Positions 26,878-36,035 of a stretch of 64,000 nucleotides of DNA are shown here, piece by piece. The translations under genes were made by a program, and so were the position numbers. The notes beneath the pieces were generated by a model. It did not search any database. It was given only the letters and a program-made list of their open reading frames with translations, and was not told where the DNA came from. Source of the DNA: Caballeronia pedi (lineage in GTDB: Bacteria > Pseudomonadota > Gammaproteobacteria > Burkholderiales > Burkholderiaceae); assembly GCF_001544915.2 (NCBI RefSeq), contig NZ_FCOE02000011.1, forward strand, positions 62,001 through 126,000. The letters run 5' to 3'. Every line of letters starts with the position of its first letter. Position 1 is the first letter of the stretch.

Positions 26878-29385
26878 TCAACCGCCCAGCTTCGCCCTCG
26901 TGACAGCACCCGAGCGCGACAGCTTCGGCAACTCGCGGTTCTGCACCACACTCAGGAAGCTCGCCCAATCCTGCGCGAGCGCGGCCTTGTCGACCTTATC
27001 GGTATCGCCGAGCTTGTAGCGCTCGCCCTGCACGTACGGCCGCTCCCACGCCGCCCGATGCCATGCGCGTTCGGCCAGCGCGAGCAGACGCGGATACACC
27101 ATGTACTCGAACTGCTGATCCGTGCGCATCACCTCGGCCCAGGCCTGCCCCTGAATGCCTTCGATGCGCGGCGCCGGTCCCGCGCTCGTCACCTCGAACG
27201 GCTTGCCGTCACGGTCGCCCATGATCTCCGCGTTCTGCGGCAGATTGTCCGGCGCGAGCGAGAAGGTTTTGAAGCCGTCTGTAGCATGTGACCCCCAGTA
27301 GTAACCGCGCTCAGGCTGATCGAACGCATACGGGAAGTCGAAGTACAGATAGTCCGGCAACGCGAGCACCGTCTTGTAGCCTTGACTGCTGAGCGTCTGC
27401 ACGGTGTCGGATGCGCCCCAGAAGATCGTGTCCCACATCGTCACCATCGTGCTCGACGTCGCGAAATCCTGCGGCCCGTTCGCGTGCTTGATGCCGTCCT
27501 GCCACGCGGCCATCGTGCCGATGCCGTTCGCGTGAACGATCTGGCTCACCTGGCGCGCGAACATCGACGGCAATTCATCGACGGATGCCACCTTGCCCGA
27601 CGCGATCAGCGCCGCGCACTGCGGCGAGCGTCCCCACGGCTTGTCCTGCGCCGCGAGATTCACGTGACCCTTGCCGGGATCGGTGCCGTCGAGCGGCTGA
27701 AAGCCCGCGCCGAGCAGGATGTTCTTCGCTTCGTCGCCGCCGAAGTGCCACACGGAAAGCGGCGCGCCGGCCTCGCGATGCATCGACGCGATTTCGCCGA
27801 TCACCTTCGACGCGAAACGCTGCGCGCCGGCCGAGCACGGATTGATGAAGCTGCGGCGATCGTAGAACTGGACGGTCGTCGCGTTCGACGTGTCCGCCGG
27901 ATCGAGCAGCCTGTATGCGCTCGCGCTTCCCGTGTCGCCCAGCGCGCTCAGACGCTGATAGCGCGCTTCCATCGATACGACCGCGGCGCGCGAGTGCCCG
28001 GGCATGTCGATCTCGGGGATGATCTCGACGAAACGGTCCGCCGCGTAGCGCACCAGCGCGACATAGTCGGCGCGGCTCAGATAGCCGCCGCCCGAACGGT
28101 TATCCGGTCCCGAGCCGAGTTGCGGCAACAGGCACTTCGTTTCGGTGAGGTCGTGGCAACGCTTCGCGCCGATGTCGGTGAGTTCGGGCAGACCTGGAAT
28201 CTCGATGCGCCAGCCTTCGTCGTCCGACAGATGCAGATGCAGCCGGTTGAGCTTGTACGCGCCCATCTGGTCGATCAGGCGGTGCAGCGTGGCGGGCTGG
28301 CGGAAGTTGCGCGCGACATCCACGTGCATGCCGCGATAAACATAGCGCGGCGCGTCTTCGATCGTCGTTGCCGGCACGCTGCCGCCGCCCGCCGGCGTGA
28401 GCGACAGCAGCGTCTGCACGCCGTAGAAGAGCCCGGCGGCATCGAATGAGTCGACGTTCACGCCGCTCTGCGCGATGGTCAGGCGATAGCCGCCCGAGCG
28501 CGCGATATCGGCGGGCAGCGCGCCACCGACGATCTGCCCGTTCACGCGCACGGCCGCGCCGTTCAGGCCGAGCGTCGTCACGCGCGATTTGAGCGCTGCC
28601 GCTTGCGACGACGTCAATCCCGCCATTGACAGATCGATCCCGCCGACTTGCACCGCGCCTTCGCCCGCCGTCTCGCGCAGCACGGCCGGCACGGCGCGCG
28701 CGGCGCTTTGCTGCAATGAGGGCGGCGCGGTTTCCGCGCGGGCGCGCTGGACTTGCGCGGGCGTTGCGGCGAACGCGGCTGCGTCGTCCGCGCTCGGCGG
28801 AATGCGGTCGACGTACTGCGTTTCGTCATCGGTATCGTTGTGCTTGAGGATGGCGGGCGTCGCATTGCCATCGGCGACGACGTACGCGCGCGGCAACAGG
28901 TCGCTGTAGCGCTGATACCAGTACTCGCCGACGAACGGCACCTCGACGCGCTCGCCCGCGCCGAGCGTGAACGCGCCGGCACGCGGCGTGAGCGCGTACA
29001 GGTCGCCGGTGATATGTTTCCACGCGAATGCGGGATGCTCGACCATCAGGATGCGCCGGATGCTGTGTACGTACAGCGTCCAGCCGCCTGACGCGAGGCT
29101 GCGGCCGCCGGTGTTTTCGAGAATCAGCTTGCCGCGGGCGCAGCTCGCCCAGTCGGCGCCGAGGTCGGCGCAGTTCGTCCCGGATTTTGCGGCATCGTTG
29201 GCGTCGATCTCGACGCGTACCTTCAGGTTCTCGCCGAGGGCGGCTGCGCGGGCCGTTGGTGACAGATTTGTCGCGCTTGAGTCAGAACTGTCGCCGCAGG
29301 CTGCGGTCATCAGACACACTATCGCCATTAGCGCAGCTGACAATAAATTTTGCATACCTGAACATTTTTTTCGAAATTGCCTCAT
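26878..29385 (-). CDS. lipoprotein beta-N-acetylhexosaminidase (GH20)
   Basis: An 835-residue exported enzyme. A lipoprotein-type signal ends with Cys30 (CLMTAAC, then G/S/D-rich linker). An N-terminal chitobiase carbohydrate-binding domain follows (LILENTGGRSLASGGWTLYV), then a chitobiase-like second domain, then the GH20 barrel (DVARNFRQP, LHLHLSDDEGWRIEIPG) with the catalytic Asp-Glu in HFGGDEAKN. It should remove terminal GlcNAc from chito-oligosaccharides or murein fragments at the cell envelope. Start at 29385 is set by the strong GGAGGAGAA just upstream. A perfect palindrome lies in its promoter. No other chitin gene is next to it. Confidence 0.93.
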   Translation of the reverse strand: MRQFRKKCSGMQNLLSAALMAIVCLMTAACGDSSDSSATNLSPTARAAALGENLKVRVEIDANDAAKSGTNCADLGADWASCARGKLILENTGGRSLASGGWTLYVHSIRRILMVEHPAFAWKHITGDLYALTPRAGAFTLGAGERVEVPFVGEYWYQRYSDLLPRAYVVADGNATPAILKHNDTDDETQYVDRIPPSADDAAAFAATPAQVQRARAETAPPSLQQSAARAVPAVLRETAGEGAVQVGGIDLSMAGLTSSQAAALKSRVTTLGLNGAAVRVNGQIVGGALPADIARSGGYRLTIAQSGVNVDSFDAAGLFYGVQTLLSLTPAGGGSVPATTIEDAPRYVYRGMHVDVARNFRQPATLHRLIDQMGAYKLNRLHLHLSDDEGWRIEIPGLPELTDIGAKRCHDLTETKCLLPQLGSGPDNRSGGGYLSRADYVALVRYAADRFVEIIPEIDMPGHSRAAVVSMEARYQRLSALGDTGSASAYRLLDPADTSNATTVQFYDRRSFINPCSAGAQRFASKVIGEIASMHREAGAPLSVWHFGGDEAKNILLGAGFQPLDGTDPGKGHVNLAAQDKPWGRSPQCAALIASGKVASVDELPSMFARQVSQIVHANGIGTMAAWQDGIKHANGPQDFATSSTMVTMWDTIFWGASDTVQTLSSQGYKTVLALPDYLYFDFPYAFDQPERGYYWGSHATDGFKTFSLAPDNLPQNAEIMGDRDGKPFEVTSAGPAPRIEGIQGQAWAEVMRTDQQFEYMVYPRLLALAERAWHRAAWERPYVQGERYKLGDTDKVDKAALAQDWASFLSVVQNRELPKLSRSGAVTRAKLGG

Positions 29386-29429
29386 TTCTCCTCCGTGATT
29401 CAACGCGTCTGATGACGACGCGCTGATGC

Positions 29430-29451
29430 ACTATACCTGTAACTTACAGGT
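29430..29451 (-). promoter_or_regulatory. GH20 promoter with a perfect 17-bp palindrome operator candidate
   Basis: On the minus strand a -10 hexamer TATAGT (29435-29430) is directly preceded by the perfect palindrome ACCTGTAACTTACAGGT (29435-29451, two 8-nt arms around one base), which fills the expected promoter spacer. The -35 is weak. The layout fits a repressor or a MerR-like activator; the factor is unknown. Confidence 0.55.
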
Positions 29452-29592
29452 TGGTAATTTTGAGAAAGCTGCTGGAAGGCAATGGTGAGGCGGTCGAAAA
29501 GTTGACGTTGGAGTGCCTTGGCACACTTTCGGCTTTCGCCGGATCCCGCTTGCGCGTCGGTCTGTTAGCGTTGCCCCTGTGCGGGGCGGCAG

Positions 29593-29622
29593 TCACTTTC
29601 GTTGCTGCTGCAAAGAAAGTAA
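29593..29622. repeat. hairpin unit inside the left arm
   Basis: An inverted repeat with TGCT loop (29606-29609) and an 11-bp inner stem containing one mismatch; a further mismatch separates the outermost pair. It is the imperfect counterpart of the hairpin at 30081-30112. Confidence 0.75.
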
Positions 29623-30080
29623 CCAAAGAAAGCAGCTTTCCCCATCCGGAACGCCTCACACCGGCCGCGGCACAGGCGAACGGCTAGGGCACAGCAGTAG
29701 CGAGTGCCCTCATAGGCCACCTCGGGCGTGGACCGCGCACGGTCTGACAAGCTAGTCGTTTTAGCGCGCTGGTTCAGCACGAAATAGCTTCGGCACAGCG
29801 CTACGCGCTGCCGTTGGGTTTGCAAGGGAAACCGACGAGAAAAGTGCAAAGAGAACCGAAGCAGCACACGCACACGCAGACCCGATGTACCCATCGGCCG
29901 CGAAGCGGGCCGGAGCCATTTCGTGCTGAACCAGTTTGTGTTGAGGTGCGATGAGTCAGACCGTGCGCGGTCCACGCCCGGTTAGACCTATGAAGGCACT
30001 CGCTACGGCTGTGCCCAATCTCGCTCGCCTGTGCCGCGGCCGGCTTGAAGCGTTCAGGATGGGACAAGCTGCTTTCTTTG

Positions 30081-30112
30081 CCTACTTTCTTTGCAGCAGC
30101 AAAGAAAGTAGG
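30081..30112. repeat. perfect 14-bp hairpin unit inside the right arm
   Basis: CCTACTTTCTTTGC (30081-30094) pairs perfectly with GCAAAGAAAGTAGG (30099-30112) around the loop AGCA. It resembles the core of REP-like palindromes. Flanking GCCCC/GGGGC sequences form a second small hairpin. Confidence 0.85.
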
Positions 30113-30180
30113 TGCCGCCCCGCACAGGGGCAACGCTAATACACCGACACGAAAACGGGATCCGGCGTAAGCCGAAACAC

Positions 30181-33100
30181 TCACCCGAGGAACCGCCGCG
30201 CGTTCTGAAACACCCGCAACCAAGGGCTGCCATCGGTGGTCCACTCATCGGGCGTCCAGCTCATCTGCACATTGCGATGCACACGCTCCATGTGCGGCAT
30301 CAGCACTGTAAAGCGCCCATCGGGCGTCGTCACCGACGTGATGCCCTGCGGCGAGCCGTTCGGGTTGAACGGATACTGCTCCGTCGCATTACCTCGATGA
30401 TCGACATAACGCATCGCGACGAGCGCCTTCGCCTGATCTCCCTGCTGCGAGAAGTCAGCGAAGCCTTCACCATGCGCGACCGCGACCGGAATGCGCGAGC
30501 CTTCCATGCCCGCGAAGAAGATCGACGGCGAGCTTTGCACTTCGACGAGCGAGAAGCGCGCCTCGAACTGCTCCGACTTGTTGCGCGTGAACTTCGGCCA
30601 GTTCTCCGCGCCGGGAATGATCGACGCCAGGCTCGACATCATCTGGCAGCCGTTGCAGATGCCGAGCGCGAAAGTATCGGCGCGGCCGAAGAACGCGGCG
30701 AACATGTCGGCAAGACGCGGGTTGAAACGGATCGTCTTGGCCCAGCCCTCGCCCGCGCCCAGCACGTCGCCGTACGAGAAGCCGCCGCACGCAACCGCGC
30801 CCGCAAAATCGGCGAGCGTCGCGCGGCCTTCGAGCAGGTCGCTCATGTGGACATCGTGCGCGTCGAAGCCGGCGCGGTCGAATGCATACGCCGTCTCCAG
30901 ATGCGAGTTCACGCCCTGCTCGCGCAGAATCGCGACGCGTGGCCGCGCCTGCGTCGAAACGAAGGGCGCGGCGACGTCTTCCGCCAGATCGAAGGTCAGC
31001 ACCGGCGCGATGCCGGGATCAGCCGCATCGAGCAGTGCGTCGTATTCGGCATCCGCGCAGGCCGGGTTGTCGCGCAGACGCGCGATGCGCCAGCTCACCT
31101 CGCTCCACGCGCGATGCAACTCCACGCGCGGTGCATCGAAAATCTTCTTTGCATCGCGATAAATCTCGATCGCGCCGCTCTCGTTCGGCTTGCCGATCAC
31201 ATGCGAGCACGCCGACAAACCGTGTTCGCGCAACGCGGCGAGCACCGCATCGCGCTCCGTTGCGCGCACCTGCACCACCGCGCCGAGTTCTTCGGAGAAC
31301 AGCGCGCGGATCGTGCGGTCTTCGCGGCGGCCGCTCGTCTGCTTGGCCCAGTCCTTCGCGTCGCCGTAATCGGATTCGTGTTCGGCGTCGAGCGTCAGCA
31401 TGTCGATGTTCAGCGACACGCCCACGTGACCCGCGAACGCCATCTCGCAAACGGTCGCCCACAGGCCGCCGTCGGAGCGGTCGTGGTAGGCGAGCAGCTT
31501 GCCATCGGCGTTGAGCGCCTGGATCGCGTTGAAGAAGCGCTTGAGGTCTTCGGGATCGTCGACATCGGGGACCGTGTCGCCGACCTGCTGCGTTACTTGC
31601 GCGAGGATGCTGCCGCCCATGCGGTTGCGGCCGCGGCCCAGATCGATCGCGATCAGCACCGTGTTCGTGTCGTTGACGAGCTGGGGTGTCAGATGACGGC
31701 GCACGTCCTCGACCGGCGCGAACGCCGAAATGATCAGCGACACCGGCGACACGACCTCGCGCGCACCGCCGCGCGCGTCCTGCCACTTCGTGCGCATCGA
31801 CAGCGAATCCTTGCCGACCGGAATGCTGATGCCGAGCGCCGGGCACAGCTCCATGCCGATGGCCTTCACGGTGTCGTAGAGCGCGGCGTCTTCCCCCGCG
31901 CTGCCGCACGCGGCCATCCAGTTCGCCGACAGCTTCAGCTTGTTCAACGACTCGATCGGCGCCGACGCGATGTTCGTCACCGCCTCGCCCACCGCCATGC
32001 GGCCCGATGCGGGCGCGTCGATGACGGCAAGCGGCGTGCGCTCGGCCATCGTCATCGCTTCGCCGCGGTAGCCCGCGTAATCCATCGTCGTCACGGCGCA
32101 ATCGGCGACGGGCACCTGCCACGGGCCGACGAACTGGTCGCGCGCGGTCGTGCCGCCGACCGAGCGGTCGCCGATGGTGATGAGGAACGACTTGCTCGCG
32201 ACCGTCGGATGCTTCAGCACGTCGACGGCGACTTCGGACAGCGGCAGCCCCGTCACGTCGACGGGCGTGAATTGCGCGCTCTCGCGCTTCACATCGCGGT
32301 GCATCTTGGGCGGCTTGCCGAGCAGCACGTCCATCGGCATGTCGACGGGTTCCTGGCCGTCGTTGGCCTCGTCGATCAGTTTCAGTTGACGCTCTTCCGT
32401 CGCCACGCCGACGACTGCTACCGGGCAGCGTTCGCGCTCGCAGATTGCCTGAAACGCGGGCAGATCGGCGGGCGAAATGGCCAGCACGTAACGCTCCTGC
32501 GCTTCGTTCGACCAGATTTCGCGCGGCGACAGGCCGCTTTCTTCCAGTTGCACCTTGCGCAGATCGAAGCGCGCGCCCTTGCCCGCGCCATCGACGAGTT
32601 CCGGGAACGCATTCGAGATGCCGCCCGCGCCGACGTCGTGAATCGACAGGATCGGATTGCCCTCGCCCATCTGCCAGCAGGTGTTGATGACTTCCTGCGC
32701 GCGGCGCTGGATTTCCGGATTGCCGCGCTGGACCGAGTCGAAGTCGAGCTCGGCGGTGTTCGCGCCGGTCGCCATCGACGAAGCCGCGCCGCCGCCCATG
32801 CCGATACGCATGCCCGGGCCGCCGATCTGGATCAGCAGCGTGCCCGCCGGGAGATCGTTCTTGTGCGTGTGCTGATCCGAGATATTGCCGATGCCGCCCG
32901 CGATCATGATCGGCTTGTGATAGCCGCGCACGCGGCCCGCGACGTTCTGCTCGTAGGTGCGGAAATAGCCGCCGAGGTTCGGGCGGCCGAATTCGTTGTT
33001 GAACGCGGCGGCGCCGATCGGCCCGTCGATCATGATCTGCAACGGCGACGCGATGCGCTCGGGCTTGCCATACGGCTCGTGCTGGTCGGCCGGATTGCGC

Positions 33101-34218
33101 GAGGCGAGCGGCACGGCGGAATCGCGTGCGTTCTCCCATTTCTCGCGCGCGTCGGGCAGGTCGAGGTTCGACACGGTGAAGCCCGCGAGACCGGCCTTCG
33201 GACGCGCGCCGCGGCCCGTCGCGCCTTCGTCGCGGATTTCGCCGCCGGAACCCGTCGCCGCGCCCGCGAACGGGGAAATCGCGGTCGGGTGATTGTGCGT
33301 CTCGACCTTCATCAGCGTATGCGTCAGTTCGACGTGACGCCGATACTGCTCGTCCGTCCCGCGCGGGAACCAGCGCTCGGCGACGCCGCCACGCATGACA
33401 GCCGAATTGTCCGAATACGCGACGATCGTCCCTTCGTGATTCAGCTTTTCCGTATTGCGGATCATCTGGAACAGCGACATGTCCTGCTTGTCGCCATCGA
33501 TGGTCCATTCGCCGTTGAAGATCTTGTGGCGGCAATGCTCGCTGTTGGCTTGCGCGAACATCATCAGCTCGACATCGGTCGGATTGCGCTTCAGGCCTTC
33601 GAACGCGTTCACCAGATAGTCGATTTCGTCGTCCGCGAGCGCGAGGCCGAGTTCCGCGTTCGCCGCTTCGAGCGCCTTGTGTCCCGCGCCGATGATGTCG
33701 ACCGTCTGCAGCGGCCTGGCGGGCAGTTCATCGAACAGATGCAGCGCCTGATCGCGCGATGCCGCGACGCTTTCCGTCATGCGGTCGTGCAGCGCATCCG
33801 CGACGGCCGCGCGCGCTTCGTCCGACAGCGCCTTCTTGCCGCCGAGAAAGCCGCTTTTCATGATGACCGAGTACTCGACGCCACGCTCGATGCGCCGCAC
33901 CTTGTCGAGCCCGCAATGATGCGCGATGTCGGTCGCCTTGCTCGCCCACGGCGAGACCGTGCCGAAGCGCGGCACCACCATGAAGCTCTCGACGTGGCCG
34001 CGTTCCTTCGATTCCTCGAACGGCGCGCCGTAGTGCATCAGCGCCTCGATGCGGCTGTTGTCATCGTCCGTGAGCGGCGCGGACGCGTTGACGAAATGCA
34101 GGAACTGACCGCGCACGCCGACGATATTCGCGTCGATGCGGGCGAGCGTTTCGAGGAGGCGGGTCTGACGGAAATCGGAGAGGGCCGAAGCGCCGGGGAA
34201 ACACGAGAAGTGGGCCAT
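30181..34218 (-). CDS. purL: phosphoribosylformylglycinamidine synthase (large single-chain form)
   Basis: Catalyses the fourth step of purine synthesis: FGAR plus glutamine plus ATP to FGAM. The 1345-residue chain (E. coli 1295) has an N-terminal PurS-like region, a linker, two AIRS-type halves (MKVETHNHPTAISPFAGAATG, GGAASSM) and a C-terminal glutamine amidotransferase domain with the nucleophile in GICNGCQMMSSL. The start at 34218 gives MAHFSCFPGASALSDFR, the standard N-terminus. Stand-alone gene; its stop abuts the large inverted repeat, and a -10 hexamer TATAAT lies 122 nt upstream. A very long antisense frame on the plus strand is not coding. Confidence 0.98.
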   Translation of the reverse strand: MAHFSCFPGASALSDFRQTRLLETLARIDANIVGVRGQFLHFVNASAPLTDDDNSRIEALMHYGAPFEESKERGHVESFMVVPRFGTVSPWASKATDIAHHCGLDKVRRIERGVEYSVIMKSGFLGGKKALSDEARAAVADALHDRMTESVAASRDQALHLFDELPARPLQTVDIIGAGHKALEAANAELGLALADDEIDYLVNAFEGLKRNPTDVELMMFAQANSEHCRHKIFNGEWTIDGDKQDMSLFQMIRNTEKLNHEGTIVAYSDNSAVMRGGVAERWFPRGTDEQYRRHVELTHTLMKVETHNHPTAISPFAGAATGSGGEIRDEGATGRGARPKAGLAGFTVSNLDLPDAREKWENARDSAVPLASRNPADQHEPYGKPERIASPLQIMIDGPIGAAAFNNEFGRPNLGGYFRTYEQNVAGRVRGYHKPIMIAGGIGNISDQHTHKNDLPAGTLLIQIGGPGMRIGMGGGAASSMATGANTAELDFDSVQRGNPEIQRRAQEVINTCWQMGEGNPILSIHDVGAGGISNAFPELVDGAGKGARFDLRKVQLEESGLSPREIWSNEAQERYVLAISPADLPAFQAICERERCPVAVVGVATEERQLKLIDEANDGQEPVDMPMDVLLGKPPKMHRDVKRESAQFTPVDVTGLPLSEVAVDVLKHPTVASKSFLITIGDRSVGGTTARDQFVGPWQVPVADCAVTTMDYAGYRGEAMTMAERTPLAVIDAPASGRMAVGEAVTNIASAPIESLNKLKLSANWMAACGSAGEDAALYDTVKAIGMELCPALGISIPVGKDSLSMRTKWQDARGGAREVVSPVSLIISAFAPVEDVRRHLTPQLVNDTNTVLIAIDLGRGRNRMGGSILAQVTQQVGDTVPDVDDPEDLKRFFNAIQALNADGKLLAYHDRSDGGLWATVCEMAFAGHVGVSLNIDMLTLDAEHESDYGDAKDWAKQTSGRREDRTIRALFSEELGAVVQVRATERDAVLAALREHGLSACSHVIGKPNESGAIEIYRDAKKIFDAPRVELHRAWSEVSWRIARLRDNPACADAEYDALLDAADPGIAPVLTFDLAEDVAAPFVSTQARPRVAILREQGVNSHLETAYAFDRAGFDAHDVHMSDLLEGRATLADFAGAVACGGFSYGDVLGAGEGWAKTIRFNPRLADMFAAFFGRADTFALGICNGCQMMSSLASIIPGAENWPKFTRNKSEQFEARFSLVEVQSSPSIFFAGMEGSRIPVAVAHGEGFADFSQQGDQAKALVAMRYVDHRGNATEQYPFNPNGSPQGITSVTTPDGRFTVLMPHMERVHRNVQMSWTPDEWTTDGSPWLRVFQNARRFLG

Positions 34219-34670
34219 TGTGACGGTGCGTCGATGACGTCTGTGTGCCGCTCGCGCGACGCTCGCTGTTTGCAAATCCGGAAATTCGCAAATTCGGATT
34301 CGAGCACGCGATACGGCGTGAGGCGAAAGGAAGACCGCGATTATACCCCGGATGCGTCTCGAAATCGGCCCGGGCGGTCCGTCGGAGCGCCGCGCGACAG
34401 CGCTGCGCATCCCGAAATCACTTCGCGCCCGCTCGTGCCCGCCTGGCCGTGCGGGACGGAGCGGTCGGCGGGCCGCATGTCCGGGCGGCTTGCGTGTCCC
34501 TGGCACACGATTTTGGCGCTATCATGGCGCGCTTTCTTCGGGTACGACGCGCGCCGGGTCGCGCCGCCGCGCCCGAGGTTTCATCGTCAAGGCGCGCGGC
34601 ATTGGGCGCTTCCGCCCGCGCGTCACGCCGCGCACCACTGCAATCTCGCGCCTTCGGGCACAAAAAAGTC
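34219..34670. other. divergent intergenic region purL / DadA-like gene
   Basis: This 452-nt region holds the leaders of two divergent genes. Its open frames are continuations of neighbouring frames without homology. Besides the purL -10 at 34340-34345, a TATCAT hexamer at 34520-34525 could serve the plus-strand gene. I see no RNA gene or repeat. Confidence 0.5.
34340..34345 (-). promoter_or_regulatory. purL -10 element
   Basis: A perfect TATAAT on the minus strand 122 nt before the purL start. The -35 is poor, so an activator or an extended context may be needed. A PurR-type site was not recognised by eye. Confidence 0.45.
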
Positions 34671-35963
34671 ATGGATGTCATCGTCATCGGCGGAGGAATC
34701 GCCGGCATCGCCACCGCGTATCAGCTGCATGCGGCCGGACACCGCGTCTGCGTAGTAGAGCGCCACGCGACCGTCGCGCAAGGCGCCACCTATGGTCAGG
34801 GCGGCGCGCTCCTGCCCTCGCCGCTCGATGTCTGGTTCGGGCCGACCTTCATGGTGTCGAGCCGCTCGAAGCAAAGCGGCATGGCGGTCAAGACCGGCTT
34901 CGACGCGGCCGCGCGCGATTTTCTCAAGCAACTCGCGACGTTGCGCGATCCCGAAACGTTCGCCGCGCAGTACGCGCATCTGCAACCGCTCGTCGATGCG
35001 TCGCGGCGCGAGATCGCGTCTATCGAAGGCCGGCTGGAACTCGATTTCGAACAGCGCCGCGGCATGCTGCATGTGTTCCGCCAGCCGCGCGAGCTGGAGG
35101 AGGCGCAACCGGCCATCGACCTGTTGAAGGGCTGCGGCGTGCCGTATCGGGTACTGACGCCCGAGGAATGCGTCGCCGTCGAGCCTTCCGTGCCCGATTA
35201 CCCCGAATTCGCGGGCGGCGTGCTGCTGCCGGAGGAGCGCACCGGCAACTGCCCGCTCTTCACCAAGCAGCTGAAGCAGGTGCTCGAGGACGATGGCGTG
35301 CAGTTCCGCATGCATCGCGCGGTGGCGTCGGTGCGTCTGGAGGGCGCGCGCGCCGCGGTCGAACTCGCCAATCCGAACGAAGGCAAAAAGCGCCACGCCG
35401 AGGTCGAACTGATCACGGCCGATGCGATCGTCGTCGCAGCGGGCGTCGGCACGCCGGGGCTCATCGGCGGCATCAAATCGGCGGCGTCGCTCTTTGCGCT
35501 GCGCGTGCACACGCTCACCGCGCCCGTCGCGTACGAGGAGCGCGCGCCGCATCTGACGGTCGTCGATTCGATCAAGCGCATCACGATGACGCGCGTGAGC
35601 CAGCGGCTGCGCGTTGCGGGCGCGGGCGTGTTTCAGAGCGCATCCAAGGCCGATAAACCGCTCGACGCCACGCTTTCGCGCCGCGCGCTCGATATCCTCG
35701 GCCAAGGCACGCACGACTGGATTCCGGGCGCGGCGCGCGTTTCCGTCGCGCGCCCGTGGGAAGGGTTGCGCCTGATTTCCGCCGACGGCCTGCCGATCGT
35801 CGGCGCGACGCGCCATCCACGGCTGTTCGTCAACGCGGCGCACGGTCCGGCGGGCTGGGGCCTCGCGTGCGGGTCTGCTAAAGTGGTCGCGGACCTCGTT
35901 TCCGGCGTCACGCCCGATCTCCCGGCCGATACCCTTGCCGCGCTGAGCGTCGAACGCTTCTAG
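34671..35963 (+). CDS. DadA-like FAD-dependent D-amino-acid dehydrogenase family protein
   Basis: A 430-residue flavoprotein with the N-terminal FAD loop VIGGGIAGIATAYQLHAAGH (residues 5-24) and a C-terminal GPAGWGLACGSAK flavin-contact region. It belongs to the DAO/DadA family, whose members oxidise D-amino acids and pass electrons to the respiratory chain. True DadA usually lies beside the alanine racemase dadX; here there is none, so the substrate is uncertain. Start is ATG at 34671 directly followed by the flavin fold; the longer open frame upstream is non-homologous. The nnr gene follows after 72 nt. Confidence 0.88.
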   Translation: MDVIVIGGGIAGIATAYQLHAAGHRVCVVERHATVAQGATYGQGGALLPSPLDVWFGPTFMVSSRSKQSGMAVKTGFDAAARDFLKQLATLRDPETFAAQYAHLQPLVDASRREIASIEGRLELDFEQRRGMLHVFRQPRELEEAQPAIDLLKGCGVPYRVLTPEECVAVEPSVPDYPEFAGGVLLPEERTGNCPLFTKQLKQVLEDDGVQFRMHRAVASVRLEGARAAVELANPNEGKKRHAEVELITADAIVVAAGVGTPGLIGGIKSAASLFALRVHTLTAPVAYEERAPHLTVVDSIKRITMTRVSQRLRVAGAGVFQSASKADKPLDATLSRRALDILGQGTHDWIPGAARVSVARPWEGLRLISADGLPIVGATRHPRLFVNAAHGPAGWGLACGSAKVVADLVSGVTPDLPADTLAALSVERF

Positions 35964-36035
35964 CGGACAGGCACGGTTGCTGCGGGCGCGGGGCTCCGAC
36001 GACTCGAATCTCGAAACGCCCTTCCGCCTGCCGCC

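Larger units (their letters stand above)
29527..30178. repeat. large imperfect inverted repeat (about 650 bp)
   Basis: Two arms run toward each other: left about 29527-29785, right about 29918-30178, with a central segment of about 130 nt. Over 111 nt (left 29567-29677) the arms differ at 12 positions with no gap. The arms lose identity for about 20 nt and regain it in a 17-nt exact match CTGGTTCAGCACGAAAT (29769-29785 and 29918-29934 inverted). Each arm holds a smaller hairpin around TACTTTCTTTGC. No transposase or terminal duplication is seen. The right arm ends 2 nt before the purL stop codon. I recall similar short sequences recurring in Burkholderia-group intergenic regions, but copy number was not checked. 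Confidence 0.85.

Noticed and set aside
29451..29687. Short gene for the peptide containing AAAKKV and KESS
   Set aside because: It lies wholly in the inverted repeat and the substitutions between arms do not look coding; no ribosome site.
30112..34755. A 1547-codon open frame on the plus strand over purL
   Set aside because: It is antisense to a well-conserved gene; its product is dominated by Arg, His, Ala and Asp with no recognisable domain. Long antisense frames arise from GC-rich third positions.
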